Source: Ophiobolus disseminans (lineage: Eukaryota > Ascomycota > Dothideomycetes > Pleosporales > Phaeosphaeriaceae). From it: 64,000 nt of DNA. The translations under genes and the position numbers were made by a program. Shown piece by piece: positions 54,241 to 63,615 of this stretch. The notes under the pieces were generated by a model. That model saw only the letters and a list, made by a program, of their open reading frames with translations. It was not told the DNA's origin and ran no database searches. The DNA is taken from positions 712,476 to 776,475 of the forward strand of contig MU006224.1 in the NCBI GenBank assembly GCA_010093685.1, in the 5' to 3' direction. Position 1 is the first letter of the stretch. Every line of letters starts with the position of its first letter.

Positions 54241-55135
54241 TGGTGCAGCGGTGGTAACAGCCCTGGAGGTCCGGGTACCACGATGGCGATGCGCTGGTTG
54301 ACATGGTTGTGCTTAATGACTTTCGTTCGGGCCACGGGGGGTATCTCGAGCTAGCGATGTTGGTCAGTGGTTGGGATTCTCTTCCTGTATGATCAGTGAA
54401 CGATCTGCAGGAGAAGTGTTAATGAGGATACATCGCAGGATGAATGTGCGTTGGGAACTCTTACCTCGATGCCTCGCGCGTATATGCTTGGATACTGCCA
54501 TTAAAATCCGAGTGCATCATCTTACGAAGTCGTTCGCGATGGAGGTACCCAGTTGGCCTTGTTTTGTTACGCTGCAGGTGCTTTTGTGACTCTCCAGGTC
54601 TCAGTTTGCTTCAGCATGCTTACCCTCGCTACTTCCGCGGTCGAAAATCGACTAAACAATGATGCCGCGTAGTCGCCTAGCCTGGTGTTCGCATCGCCAT
54701 TCACAAATTGAAATAGCCGTGAATTGTCTCTGGGTCTTGCGACAGCGTCTCGGAGTGTGACCAGGCAGCCAAAAGTTCGGCAGGTAGCAAGGAGCTGCAC
54801 GACATCAACACCTACCTAAATCAGGCTGCATGGCCAGCGCATCTGTCGCAATCGATGCGCCATACATTGTTTAGTGTGTCGACGATTTAAGTAGGTGTTT
54901 ACCTCCTCTGAGTGGGTAGTGCAGGCACTGCGAAGGCGTGTTGGCATGTTCGTAGGTTTGGTGTTCGACGACAGCCCTAGCGCGCTGCTAGCGTGCGTAC
55001 GTCTGAGCCCTGCGAATATGTAAGGCTGGCCGTCGAACATGGCCAAAATCATCCCAAAATGAAGACATGGGATTTCCCAGCACCACCACTTCACCCCAGA
55101 AAACAAAATACATCAAAAGAATGGCAAAATAATGA
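54241..55135. other. Gene-poor stretch before the tRNA
   Basis: About 895 bp. A minus-strand frame at 54800-54567 (MQLLATCRTFGCLVTLRDA) looks mildly protein-like but could not be joined to anything. One short inverted repeat is listed separately. Confidence 0.4.
54807..54899. repeat. Short inverted repeat, 16-bp arms
   Basis: aacacctacctaaatc at 54807-54822 is matched at 15 of 16 positions by the reverse complement of 54884-54899, around a 61-bp centre. It may be a tiny transposon relic or a chance hairpin. Confidence 0.35.
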
Positions 55136-55229
55136 CGACACCGACGCGATTCGAACGCGCGAGCCCGAAGGCATTAGATGGCTGAAGAGAGATTCAAGTC
55201 TAACCCATTAACCACTCTGGCACGGTGTC
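55136..55229 (-). tRNA. tRNA-Ser(UGA): tRNA-Ser (anticodon UGA) with intron
   Basis: The minus strand folds as a 94-nt type II tRNA gene. The acceptor stem is GACACCG with CGGTGTC plus discriminator G; the D arm begins GCCAGAGTGGTTAA. The anticodon stem pairs TTAGA with TCTAA, the loop is CTTGAA...A with anticodon TGA, and a 13-nt intron (TCTCTCTTCAGCC) sits after position 37. A short variable arm (GCC-TTCG-GGC) and a T arm with TTCGAAT complete it. Anticodon, long variable arm and acceptor sequence all say serine. Internal A and B boxes are present. Confidence 0.93.
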
Positions 55230-55425
55230 AAGTTGTCATTGAAGGAATTCGAAATTAACCATTTTATGCTGTAATTTAATCTTTTCTTAGCAGAAAACGA
55301 GCTTCAGGAAGACGAGCAAGAGATGGTAGACGTTGACTCGAAACAGCGAAGGATGAGGGGGGCAGAGCGGGGCGCAGGTCCAAACTTCAGCGGCAAGGTT
55401 TAGTGCACCATTTCATTGGTTCAAT

Positions 55426-56357
55426 CTAAAGGCTAGACTTCCCACTTAACGCCCACGTCTTCTTCTCCTTGCTGAACGTTACCTTCCCCTCCTTTTGCAG
55501 TTTCTCGAGTATCTGTAGCACCCCCCTTTCCGCCGGTTCCCACAGATTCTCAGGATAGTCCTTGTATATGACTTTGACGATGTCCATGCTCGTCCACCCG
55601 CCAGCCTTGTCCTGCGCCAGCACGTCCAGCACTTGTTTCTCACGCTGTTTGCGGTGCTTGATGTACTCTAGTATCTTTGCGGGACCGTCTTCGATGACGG
55701 GGCCATGGCCAGGATATGCGCGCCCACGGAATTGCTTCGACATGGCGTCGAGGCTCTTCATATAGGCGGACAGATCTTCGAAGACGGCTGTGCCCTGGCC
55801 GAGGACGTTGTCGGCTGTGAACATTGCATCTTCTTCTTGGAGGATGAGCGCCATGTGGTCGGTTGTGTGACCGGGACAGTAGAAAGCACGAAGGGTTGCG
55901 CCCTCGGTGGAGAATTTCTGGCTGTCGCTTATGCCGTGCCAGTCATCGTGTGGGTCCTTCTTGTACACTTTGGTGTCGGGTGAGTGTTCGAGGAGGTCGG
56001 ATACTCCTTGGATGTGGTCATGGTGCCAATGCGTTAAGATTATTTTGTCGATTGTAATCTTCTCGTCTTTCAAAACAGACTTGATGGACGCAATCCATTC
56101 TGGTTTGCCCTCGCCGGTGTCAATGAGCAACCGCTTAGATCCTTGGCCGACGATGTATGTATTTGTACCTGCAAGTCTTAGTGAGTCAGCTACAAAGTGA
56201 TTGTTTCGTACCTTGCAAGGTGAACTAGCTATTTGTCAGATAGTTGGCCGAGTAAGCCGACCGCAATGCTCACCTTGCTAGGATTTCCTCCAAGCACGCG
56301 AATAACGCGACTGCTAACCTTGTCGATGGTCGGAAGGGGTACCAGGGGATCAGTCAT
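55426..56357 (-). CDS. LACTB2-like metallo-beta-lactamase-fold hydrolase
   Basis: Three exons (56357-56274, a 13-nt microexon 56224-56212, 56168-55426) give 279 residues. It starts MTDPLVPLPTIDKVSSRVI, then NPSKFTLQGTNTYIVGQG across the microexon, and LLIDTGEGKPEW. The metal site is LTHWHHDHIQG (HxHxDH), with further ligands in FYCPGHTTDHM, FTADNVLGQG and YPGHGPVIEDG. The C-terminal winged-helix-like part (REKQVLDVLAQDKAGGW, RGVLQILEKLQKEGKV) matches LACTB2, a mitochondrial endoribonuclease in animals; in fungal polyketide clusters related enzymes act as thioesterases. No cluster is present here, so a housekeeping role is more likely (inference). Confidence 0.9.
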
Positions 56358-56728
56358 GTTTGAGTATAGTCTGCGAGAAGTGTAGTGAGCAAACCATCGC
56401 GGGTGCATTGTGATACACCACCTGGAGCGCACTTCGTAGAACCTCGGCTCGTCAGCTTATCGATAGCGCGATCTCTTTTGAAATGACGCGCTCTGTGCTT
56501 GTCTTGACACCACCAAGTACCAAGTATGGCATCAATTTCATCCTTTTCTCGAGATCTCAAGATGATCTTTGCTCGCAATCATGTCTTTCCATGTACACGA
56601 AATTACATGAGGGGATGCACTAATGTAGAACGAACTAGTGCGAATTAGGCATGGCCTGATCGTGTGCGCCCACCAGCCCATCAGCAAGAGCGTCTTGAAC
56701 CACATCACTCACAACAGATAATTCCAAG
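56358..56728. other. Divergent promoter between the LACTB2-like gene and EFM5
   Basis: 371 bp shared between two divergent genes. No distinct motif picked out. Confidence 0.45.
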
Positions 56729-57590
56729 ATGGCGCCTATTGAAGATGACGACGAGATACCGTAAGAGTATTTGTGTCTTTTGCTAGTGCTTTGCTAATCA
56801 ATGAAGCCAGCTCTCGGGCAGTGCCTTGGACGCACTGAAAGAATTTTACGGCGAGCGGGATGCACGACAGAAGCAATTCGAAAATTTGAAGGGTCAGGCC
56901 GAAGACGACTTCGAGGGAAAGCTGTCGATGGACGCGTTCACAGAAGACTGGAATGCGAGTCAATTTTGGTACAGCGACGAGACCGCAACTGTGCTTGCCC
57001 GACAGCTGCTCGAAGGTGCTACGGACGACACCAAAATTGCTGTTGTGTCTGCCCCAAGCGCTTTCATTCAGCTAAAGAACTTGCTAGTGAGTTGTTCGAG
57101 AAGCTGTCTTGAGCGTTGACTAAGTTCCATCAGGCATCTGGCGAATACAAGTGCAGACCAGAGATCAAGCTACTTGAATACGATGAGCGGTTCGCTGTGT
57201 TCAAAGAGTTTGTGCAGTATGATTTCGAAAAGGCAATTCAACTGCCAGCAGAGATGAAAGGCTCGTTCGACCGCATCATCTGCGATCCGCCTTTCTTGAG
57301 CGAAGACTGCCAGACCAAGGGTAATTTTCTTCTATTCACCTCTACAACCTGGCTAATCAACATCAGCCGCATTGACTGTACGATGGCTGGCCAAGTCATG
57401 GACGCCCGACGATGTACGCATCATAGTCTGCACCGGAGAGCGCATGGAGAGTCTGATCACCACCAAGCTATATGGCAAAGCTGGCACAAAGACTGTGGAC
57501 TACGAGATCAAGCACGCAAAAGGCTTAAGCAACGAGTTCAGATGCTATGCGAACTTTGAGTGTAGTGAGTGGAAATGGGTGCAATCATGA
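56729..57590 (+). CDS. EFM5: eEF1A lysine methyltransferase Efm5 (N6AMT2/EEF1AKMT1 family)
   Basis: Exons 56729-56760, 56807-57086, 57134-57320 and 57367-57590 give 240 residues. It starts MAPIEDDDEIPQLSGSALD, ALKEFYGERDARQ, then SQFWYSDETATVLARQLL, IAVVSAPSAFIQLKNL (motif I region), FDRIICDPPFLSEDCQTK with the DPPF motif, then VRWLAKSW and FRCYANFECSEWKWVQS. The (D/N)PPF signature comes from the N6-adenine-methyltransferase fold, but in this family it serves protein lysine methylation; yeast Efm5 trimethylates Lys79 of eEF1A. The first intron uses an AAG acceptor, which restores the conserved IPQLS. Confidence 0.9.
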
Positions 57591-57847
57591 CAGGATAAGA
57601 CGAGCCGAGGGCAGTCGCATGTACGTAGATGTATGCATGGTACAAAATGCATCTTGCACAATTGTAGGGGCTCAAGAATTTGAGAAACTATTTTCAAAGG
57701 CCCCTCAAACGTCACCGAGCGGAACCGGCAGCGGAAGGAGCTACCCCACAACCCCACCATCACCCAAAGCTCGGCTTAACTCCATAGCTGCAACATCAAA
57801 CATCACGTCGCATAACCAACTAGAACCTCCACACCTTGAGCACCACA

Positions 57848-58368
57848 ATGTCTTCTGCCGCGTGTCTTTTCTGCAAGATCATCCGGGGTACATATCGAGC
57901 CTTCCCGTATTCAAATTGTAGCTAAGCAACCCGCAGGTGAGATCCCGTCGATGAAGATCTTCGAGTCTGAGAAGACATTCGCATTCCTCGACATTGGCCC
58001 TCTCAGCAAAGGTCATTCGGTACGTCAAGGTGTCAATGACCACAAACTTCACCCTTGACATACACTTGCTTACGCCCTCATAGCTCATCATTCCCAAACA
58101 CCACGGCGCAAAACTGCACGACATCCCCGATGACCAGCTCTCGGAAGTGCTATCCGTTACCAAGAAAATCGCAATCGCACAGGGCCTCGAGGACTACAAT
58201 ATCTTACAGAACAATGGCAGGATTGCACATCAAGTGGTGGACCATGTGCACTTCCATCTGATTCCGAAGCCGAATAAAGAGGAGGGACTGGGCGTTGACT
58301 GGCCGACGAAGAATGCGGATAAAGATCAGCTGGCAAAGCTGTTGGAGGAAATCAAGGCGAAGATGTGA
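57848..58368 (+). CDS. HNT1: HIT-family nucleotide hydrolase (HINT1/Hnt1)
   Basis: Exons 57848-57887, 57937-58019 and 58084-58368 encode 135 residues. It reads MSSAACLFCKIIRGEIPSM, FLDIGPLSKGHSLIIPKHH, YNILQNNGRIAHQVVDHVH and the HIT signature HVHFHLIPKP. The first His of H-x-H-x-H is HVH, and the nucleophilic His is the middle one. HINT proteins hydrolyse adenosine 5'-monophosphoramidates such as AMP-lysine. Length and motifs match Hnt1. The gene is intact and lies tail-to-tail with the next gene. Confidence 0.95.
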
Positions 58369-58437
58369 GCTATACGATGGGGCTGGGTAACATATGCGAC
58401 ATCGAATGCATGGTGTTGCCTTTGCCTTTATTGCCTT

Positions 58438-59381
58438 CTACTCTCCTCTGAACACAGGTTTCCGCTTCTCTCTAAACGCCACCAGCGCCTCATCGCGATC
58501 CTTCGTCTTAACGACGAGCTCATACGCAGCATTTTCCGCCTTCTCACCCAGCGCGCATCCCTCCACAGCTGCCAGCGCAGCTTTGATAGCAATCGGCCCA
58601 CCCTCGCATATCTCCCTAGCAAGCCTGATCGCTTCATCCAACACTTTCCTCCGCGCCCCGCCCTCTTGCGCAACTTCCTCTGGCGTGATCTCCACTAACC
58701 GATCGCACAGCCCCAGGAAATATGCTTCTGGGGCGCCGACCCTCCGCCCTGTGAGAATCATGTCGCGTGCCCGTGATAGACCGATGAGTGCGGGTAGGCG
58801 GTAGGTCCCTCCTGCGCCGGGTATGATAGCTAACCGTGTCTCTGGGAGTGCGACTGTTGTGGTAGATGCAAAGATGCGCATGTGCGTTGTGAGGGCGAGT
58901 TCGAGGCCTCCGCCGAAAGCGGGTGCGGCGAGCGCGGAGATGGTGGGTATGGGTAGCTGAGCGATCGAGGCGAAGGTGCCGCGGAGGGATGTGAGGAAGT
59001 TTGCCGTGCTGTTGCCATTCGTCAGTCATGACCGAGTGAAACTGACTACGTGACCTACTCTTGTTGTGTGAATGTAGCCCGTTCCTTCAAGTCTGCGCCT
59101 GCGCAGAAACTGGTATCTATATCGCTAGCCAATATCAATGCTCGTGTTGAGCCCTTCTCTCCTTCATTGTGTATGCTGTTGATCTGGTGGCTCAGCTCAG
59201 CAAGCAGTTGCCTCGATATCGCATTGCGTGCGGCTGGTCTGTTGAGAGACAGGATGCGTATGCTTCCGGAGTGTGGTGCTGGTACGTGGGTGACATTGAG
59301 GGCTGGTGCTTGGGCGATCGAGTATGCGCATCGTTGCGTGGGACGGAGAAGTAGCCTTGAGCCGGGTCGAAAGAGAGGCAT
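58438..59381 (-). CDS. Mitochondrial enoyl-CoA hydratase/isomerase (AUH-like)
   Basis: Exons 59381-59059 and 59008-58438 give 297 residues. From the ATG at 59381 the N-terminus MPLFRPGSRLLLRPTQRCAYS is basic and amphipathic, a mitochondrial presequence. The crotonase core reads ILSLNRPAARNAISRQLL, LILASDIDTSFCAGADLKE (oxyanion hole), then PTISALAAPAFGGGLELALT, ALPETRLAIIPGAGGTYRL, and a C-terminal part ending FREKRKPVFRGE. The R-x-I-x-x-L-x-R-P start and A-P-A-FGGGLELAL fit AUH, the 3-methylglutaconyl-CoA hydratase of leucine breakdown, although other enoyl-CoA hydratases are possible. The A-P where most have A-x-G-x-A is notable. A CCTCGG site lies 135 bp upstream. Confidence 0.9.
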
Positions 59382-59970
59382 TGTGGCGGTTTGCTCTGAC
59401 ACGGAGTTTTCAGAAGTTTGAGTCGGATAGCTACATAAACTTTTGGTCAAAAGTACCGGCTCTCGGAACCTCAGCGTCGCATGGTGGTGGGATGTCGGTG
59501 GTAGACCGCGGCTAGCCGAGGCATCTCATCTAGAAGCGGATGACGAAAGCTAGGACCATGGCAACCACCAAAACACCGACCCACTATCAATTTCAATCCT
59601 CATTTGGCACAGCTATTGCGTTTCACTCAGTTCTTAGCTGGTAGCTAGCTGATGGCCGGTAGCGGTATGCACCAACTAAATGGTCAGGAGGTGAACAGTT
59701 TGGCACCGAATGCGTGGCTGGCTAACTAGGTACCAGCCAACAAACGGTGGGCCACGGTAGTTTTCCCACGGTATGATGCCGACTTCAGCTTGGAAAACTT
59801 TAGTGCAGATGCAATTTTTCGCCATCATCTATGTGTTCCAGGGTTTATGACGATCACAAATCTCAAGCTATGCAACGCTCATCGACCTTCGAAACACATG
59901 GCAAAGGTACATTTTGTGTCGCCTAGTATATACAAAAGCCCTAGAAGGGACGGACCACTGTAACTACATC
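59382..59970. other. Divergent intergenic region
   Basis: About 590 bp between the enoyl-CoA hydratase and the F-box-like pseudogene; one regulatory candidate is listed separately. Confidence 0.4.
59516..59521 (-). promoter_or_regulatory. CCTCGG fatty-acid-response core upstream of enoyl-CoA hydratase
   Basis: CCGAGG on the plus strand reads CCTCGG towards the gene, 135 bp before the start. FarA/FarB and CTF1 bind this core in fungal genes for fatty-acid and acyl-CoA catabolism. A 6-mer match alone is weak. Confidence 0.25.
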
Positions 59971-61512
59971 ATGTCCAGGCGTTATGGGCAGCATCAAAGT
60001 ATCGCCTGCAAATCTCGGCTTGCTCTTAGCACACTACCCTTTGAGTTGAGAAAGCTCATCGTATCGTATCTCGCACCAAATCCCGACAGCCTTCGACCAG
60101 GATGTAAAAAGGATTTGAAGAGGGCTAATCTCGCACACCCCTGTCTGCGAGAATGGGTTCCCGAGTGTTTGTTTAGGGACATGGCACTGAAGCATGTATT
60201 GGTGGGAATGTCAAGTCATTTGAGGTGCTTTGCAGCAACTCCGAGCATCTCTAGGCTCCTGAGATATGTAAAGCATATTGTCGTTCAGGTATGAGTCTTC
60301 GGTATCGCTCCCGCTTCGTACTTAAGACATATAGGTCCCGCCCGCATTGAGATGGGAAGCAGGAAGCGACAACCCACTTACTGCTAGCCCTCTCTCACGT
60401 CTACGATGGACCGTTTATGTTCTAAGTTTGGGGCCAAAAGTAGGTCTAAGCTAAATTGGAGACAACGCGACTCCTGTTACAACTACGTTTGTATGCTCTC
60501 TCCTGATACATAACCTATACTAATTGTTGTATGGCATGAGGCAATGGTGGGACCTTTCGTAGATCATGACGTATGGTCCCGCTTAAGACAGACTGCCCAC
60601 GGATCTTGGGGCCAGATATTCAGCCTCTTCCATAACTTGCAAACAATCTCGGTAGGATGCTGCGAGATTGTCGACCACCCTTGGCCAACCGCTTCACATG
60701 TGTTTGTGCTTGAGCATGGACGAGATGTATGTAACGAACTCAACCCGCCATACGTGGAGGACTTAACAGTCAACATGGCATGGGCTAGCGCTGAAATACT
60801 ACAATCGGCTCCCCCTTCGGTGCTTCGCCTCAAGCTCTCTTTGGCCAACACGGACAACTTCGACTCAACTTCCACGGTCAATGAACTCCTGAGCATAGGT
60901 CACACCCCACCTCTACAACTCCAACTTCCTAAAATTACGAGACTTTGCCCAACTTTCCGTGGGGTCGCTGGGACACACGGAATTAAATATGCACACGACA
61001 AGACGGGCAGTATTGGCTCTGTTCGCCCTTGGATAAACGCGCTGAACAGGCTTTTCAATCTTCGTTATCTAGAATTTCGAGATACTCCGGTTGATAACAG
61101 CGACCTTGCATTCACCGACATGGAGAATTCAGTTATAGATGCAACCATTCTGGACTGGATCCTACCTAAACTCAGCCTCAAGCGACTGCATACTTTGCGG
61201 GTCTCTACGTTCCTCCTCGATATTGCTACAGTCTAGGCGACGTTCGCGGGGCATTGGCCAAGCTTGGAGAATATCTTTCTCGAGGACATTTACTTACTGA
61301 TGAGAGGTTCCGAACGAGATATTCAACATATTAGGCATATACAAGGTGCTTCGTGATTGGAGACATGTCGCGCTCTGAACGAAAAGCATGCCCGTCTCCA
61401 AATCACACTCGTTCGACCGATCTCAACTGTGGGAAACAACTTTAGGGATCATTTGCTTGCACAGTATCCGTTTACCCAAATGCTCCGAGATCTGCCACAG
61501 GTCGATCTGTAG
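59971..61512 (+). pseudogene. F-box-like/leucine-rich protein with two in-frame stops
   Basis: From the ATG at 59971 the sequence reads MSRRYGQHQSIACKSRLAL and STLPFELRKLIVSYLAPNP, an F-box-like helix pattern. An exon ends near 60289, the next runs from 60337 with VPPALRWEAGSDNP, and after an intron near 60442-60540 a long exon continues with MVGPFVDHDVW, FHNLQTISVGCCEIV, VEDLTVNMAWASAEIL, PPSVLRLKLSLAN and LNRLFNLRYLEFRDTPVDN. TAG at 61234-61236 interrupts, followed in the same frame by ATFAGHWPSLENIFLED; TGA at 61354-61356 follows, and the frame runs on (CRALNEKHARLQITLV) to TAG at 61512. F-box proteins select substrates for SCF ubiquitin ligases. The family is large and fast-evolving in this fungal group. 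Confidence 0.65.
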
Positions 61513-62122
61513 ATCGAATGATGTTCGAGGACCTCGAGACACCACCAATTCAGGGCTCTAACATTCCTTGGAGAGTGATTTTATTCGTTCAACAAACGCG
61601 GTTACATAGTCAGAGGCGTTGGGTGGTGCGACCTGTCACAACGACCACCACAATATCCCGTGTGCGGGACAATGTACTCCATACAGTTTGGTGGCTTGAC
61701 CCACAATCGGCGCCTTGCATATGCAGCACCGCCACACCAATCAGAACATCTGGACAACTTGTCATGTGTCCATCTACATAAGCCGCATCCTCCAGCTATC
61801 TTGAACGTCAACATAGTGTTATGGATCTGTCATTCAGCGACTCCGAACAGTTCTCCGTTGGAAGCGAAAACAATATGGCAGGTGCCCCTGTGAACTTACG
61901 CGTACCGATATCCGAAGCTTATGAGTAAGTCACTCCTGTTTTATATATGGTAGCCTGAATTCTATCAGTGACCTGTAAGTTGAAAGGGCGAGTATTTGAC
62001 AAGTCTGTAAGAGCGCAACACGTAACAAGTGGAAAAAGAGAACATCTGCGGTCTACAATGTTTTGGTCACGCCACTTTCGACATTTGTAGCAACTCCACT
62101 TCAGTCTTTAATATATTTGATC
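61513..62122. other. Intergenic upstream of BTB copy F
   Basis: About 610 bp. No supported feature. Confidence 0.4.
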
Positions 62123-62839
62123 ATGTCAGCCCAGGTAGCTGACCATACCTCTAGTCTATGTGGCCAAATCACCAAAGTAATAGCCGGCCAAGGAAAGGAC
62201 GCCATCACGCTGCAAATCCACCAAGATGTACTCTCCCGAAATTCGGAGTTCTTCAAACGCATCGTCAAACCCGAATGGGCCGAACTGCGAGACGACCCAA
62301 ACACTATTGATATGGGGCCTACTCACTCGGCAGAAGAAGTCAAGGCTTACGCTCACTGGCTGTACTCCGGAACCATAGCAACAAGAGACTTCGACCACGC
62401 CAACGGCACGAAAAGCGATCCAATATGGATAGACCTAGTAAGTTCACCAACACGCTACAATCCTTCATCACCCACTAAACCCCCTCCCCCCCCCATCCAG
62501 GCCAACGCATACATCTTCGGCGAAAAGATAATGGATCAGAAATACAAGCGGGCCGTCCTCGAAACCATCGCAGGCGTACAACGCACCGCTCCAGATTTTC
62601 CCTGCGCGGAAGCCTTCGTCATCATCTACGATGGCACGCCCGACAACAGCCCAGCCAGACGGCTGCTCGTAGATATGTACGCGTATGGCGCGTTTGATGC
62701 GCCGGACTGGAGCCGCGAGTTTGAAATGCTGCCGCATGAGGCGCTTGCGGATGTTATGCGTGCGACGGTCAAGGTGCGGAGAGAGAATTCGGCGAGGCCG
62801 TGGGCGGAGACGTTGGAGGCGTATGAGGATGTGGATTAA
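62123..62839 (+). CDS. BTB-domain protein, copy F (intact)
   Basis: Exons 62123-62437 and 62501-62839 give 217 residues. It starts MSAQVADHTSSLCGQITKV, then ITLQIHQDVLSRNSEFFKR, PEWAELRDDPNTID and SAEEVKAYAHWLYSGTI, the BTB/POZ core. The second part reads ANAYIFGEKIMDQKYKRAV, FVIIYDGTPDNSPARRLL and ALADVMRATVKVRREN, matching the C-terminal module of copies A to C (IIYxGTxxxSPARxLL). The 63-nt intron has a GTAAGT donor and a C-rich tract before CATCCAG; being a multiple of three and stop-free, its retention would add 21 residues (SSPTRYNPSSPTKPPPPP). The role is unknown; protein interaction or Cul3 adaptor function is typical of BTB proteins. Confidence 0.8.
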   Translation: MSAQVADHTSSLCGQITKVIAGQGKDAITLQIHQDVLSRNSEFFKRIVKPEWAELRDDPNTIDMGPTHSAEEVKAYAHWLYSGTIATRDFDHANGTKSDPIWIDLVSSPTRYNPSSPTKPPPPPIQANAYIFGEKIMDQKYKRAVLETIAGVQRTAPDFPCAEAFVIIYDGTPDNSPARRLLVDMYAYGAFDAPDWSREFEMLPHEALADVMRATVKVRRENSARPWAETLEAYEDVD

Positions 62840-62948
62840 GGGGGTGTGGGGCTTGTGTTATAATGGCTTTTCGTATCAACAACCTTAGAAGTACTCCACG
62901 AGCACGCTCCATCACTTACAAACTAACACCCAGAAACCTCGTCCCCAA

Positions 62949-63615
62949 TCACCTATCCCCAACATCCTCCTCCTCCAGATACGCACCTAAATTCATATCC
63001 CAGGGATTCGGCCTCAAGCTCTCCTTCCTCGATTGAATCACGCTCTTCATAATGTCCACCAACATCTCCTTATTATAACCCTCCACCCACGTCGCCCACC
63101 CCGGGACTTGTCCTACATCGTCCCAGGCCAGCCATCCTATCATGTCCGCGAATAGCCTCCGAGCAGAGCACCCCGGCAACGTGCCAGCGTACAACACTTT
63201 TGCAAATTCCGGGCCTGGATTCCATTTTCCTGCTTTTTCGGCGGCGATGATGCGCTCTAGGATGGCGTTGGTGTATGCGTTGTCGACGATGCGTTCGCTG
63301 AAGATGTAGGTGTGGGCTAGTGCGACGTACACTTTTTCTGCTTCTGTGGCGCGAATCACATTACTTGTGGAATCGTCGTGCTGGTAGAGCGGTATGGCGA
63401 TGTCGCCGGTGTAGCGCCAGGAGACGTAGAGTTTGACTTATTCGGGTGAGTCTTCGGGCATGGAGAAGACAGTTGGAGTGGCACGTTGAGAGGCCCATTC
63501 GGGCTTGAAGGCCGATTTGAAGAAGCCAGAGGACTTGGTGATGACGCCGAGGTGGATGTTCATAATTGTGGGCGGGTCAGGGCCGACAGCGAGTTGGACG
63601 AGGGTGTCACACGGG
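62949..63615 (-). pseudogene. BTB-domain copy G with in-frame stop
   Basis: The minus strand reads PCDTLVQLAVGPDPPTIMN, IHLGVITKSSGFFKSAFKP, EWASQRATPTVFSMPEDSPE, then TAA (63438-63440), then VKLYVSWRYTGDIAIPLYQ in the same frame. VALAHTYIFSERIVDNAY, FAKVLYAGTLPGCSARRLF and LVDIMKSVIQSRKESLR follow, down to the stop at 62949. It is a BTB gene of the same subfamily as copy F, arranged tail-to-tail with it 110 bp away. No ATG or normal-length first intron could be found upstream of 63615, so the 5' end is also damaged. A C-terminal fragment could start at the ATG at 63359. Confidence 0.7.

Noticed and set aside
55426..56357. Polyketide-cluster thioesterase as function of the metallo-beta-lactamase-fold gene
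   Set aside because: The neighbours are a tRNA, EFM5 and HNT1; there is no polyketide synthase in the window.
18779..61512. TGA or TAG reassigned to an amino acid, given several in-frame stops and a TGA at a conserved Trp
   Set aside because: RRP6, EFM5 and HNT1 end cleanly at TGA and SHMT, RPL12 and SMC4 at TAA or TAG at the expected family length, so all three codons terminate here.
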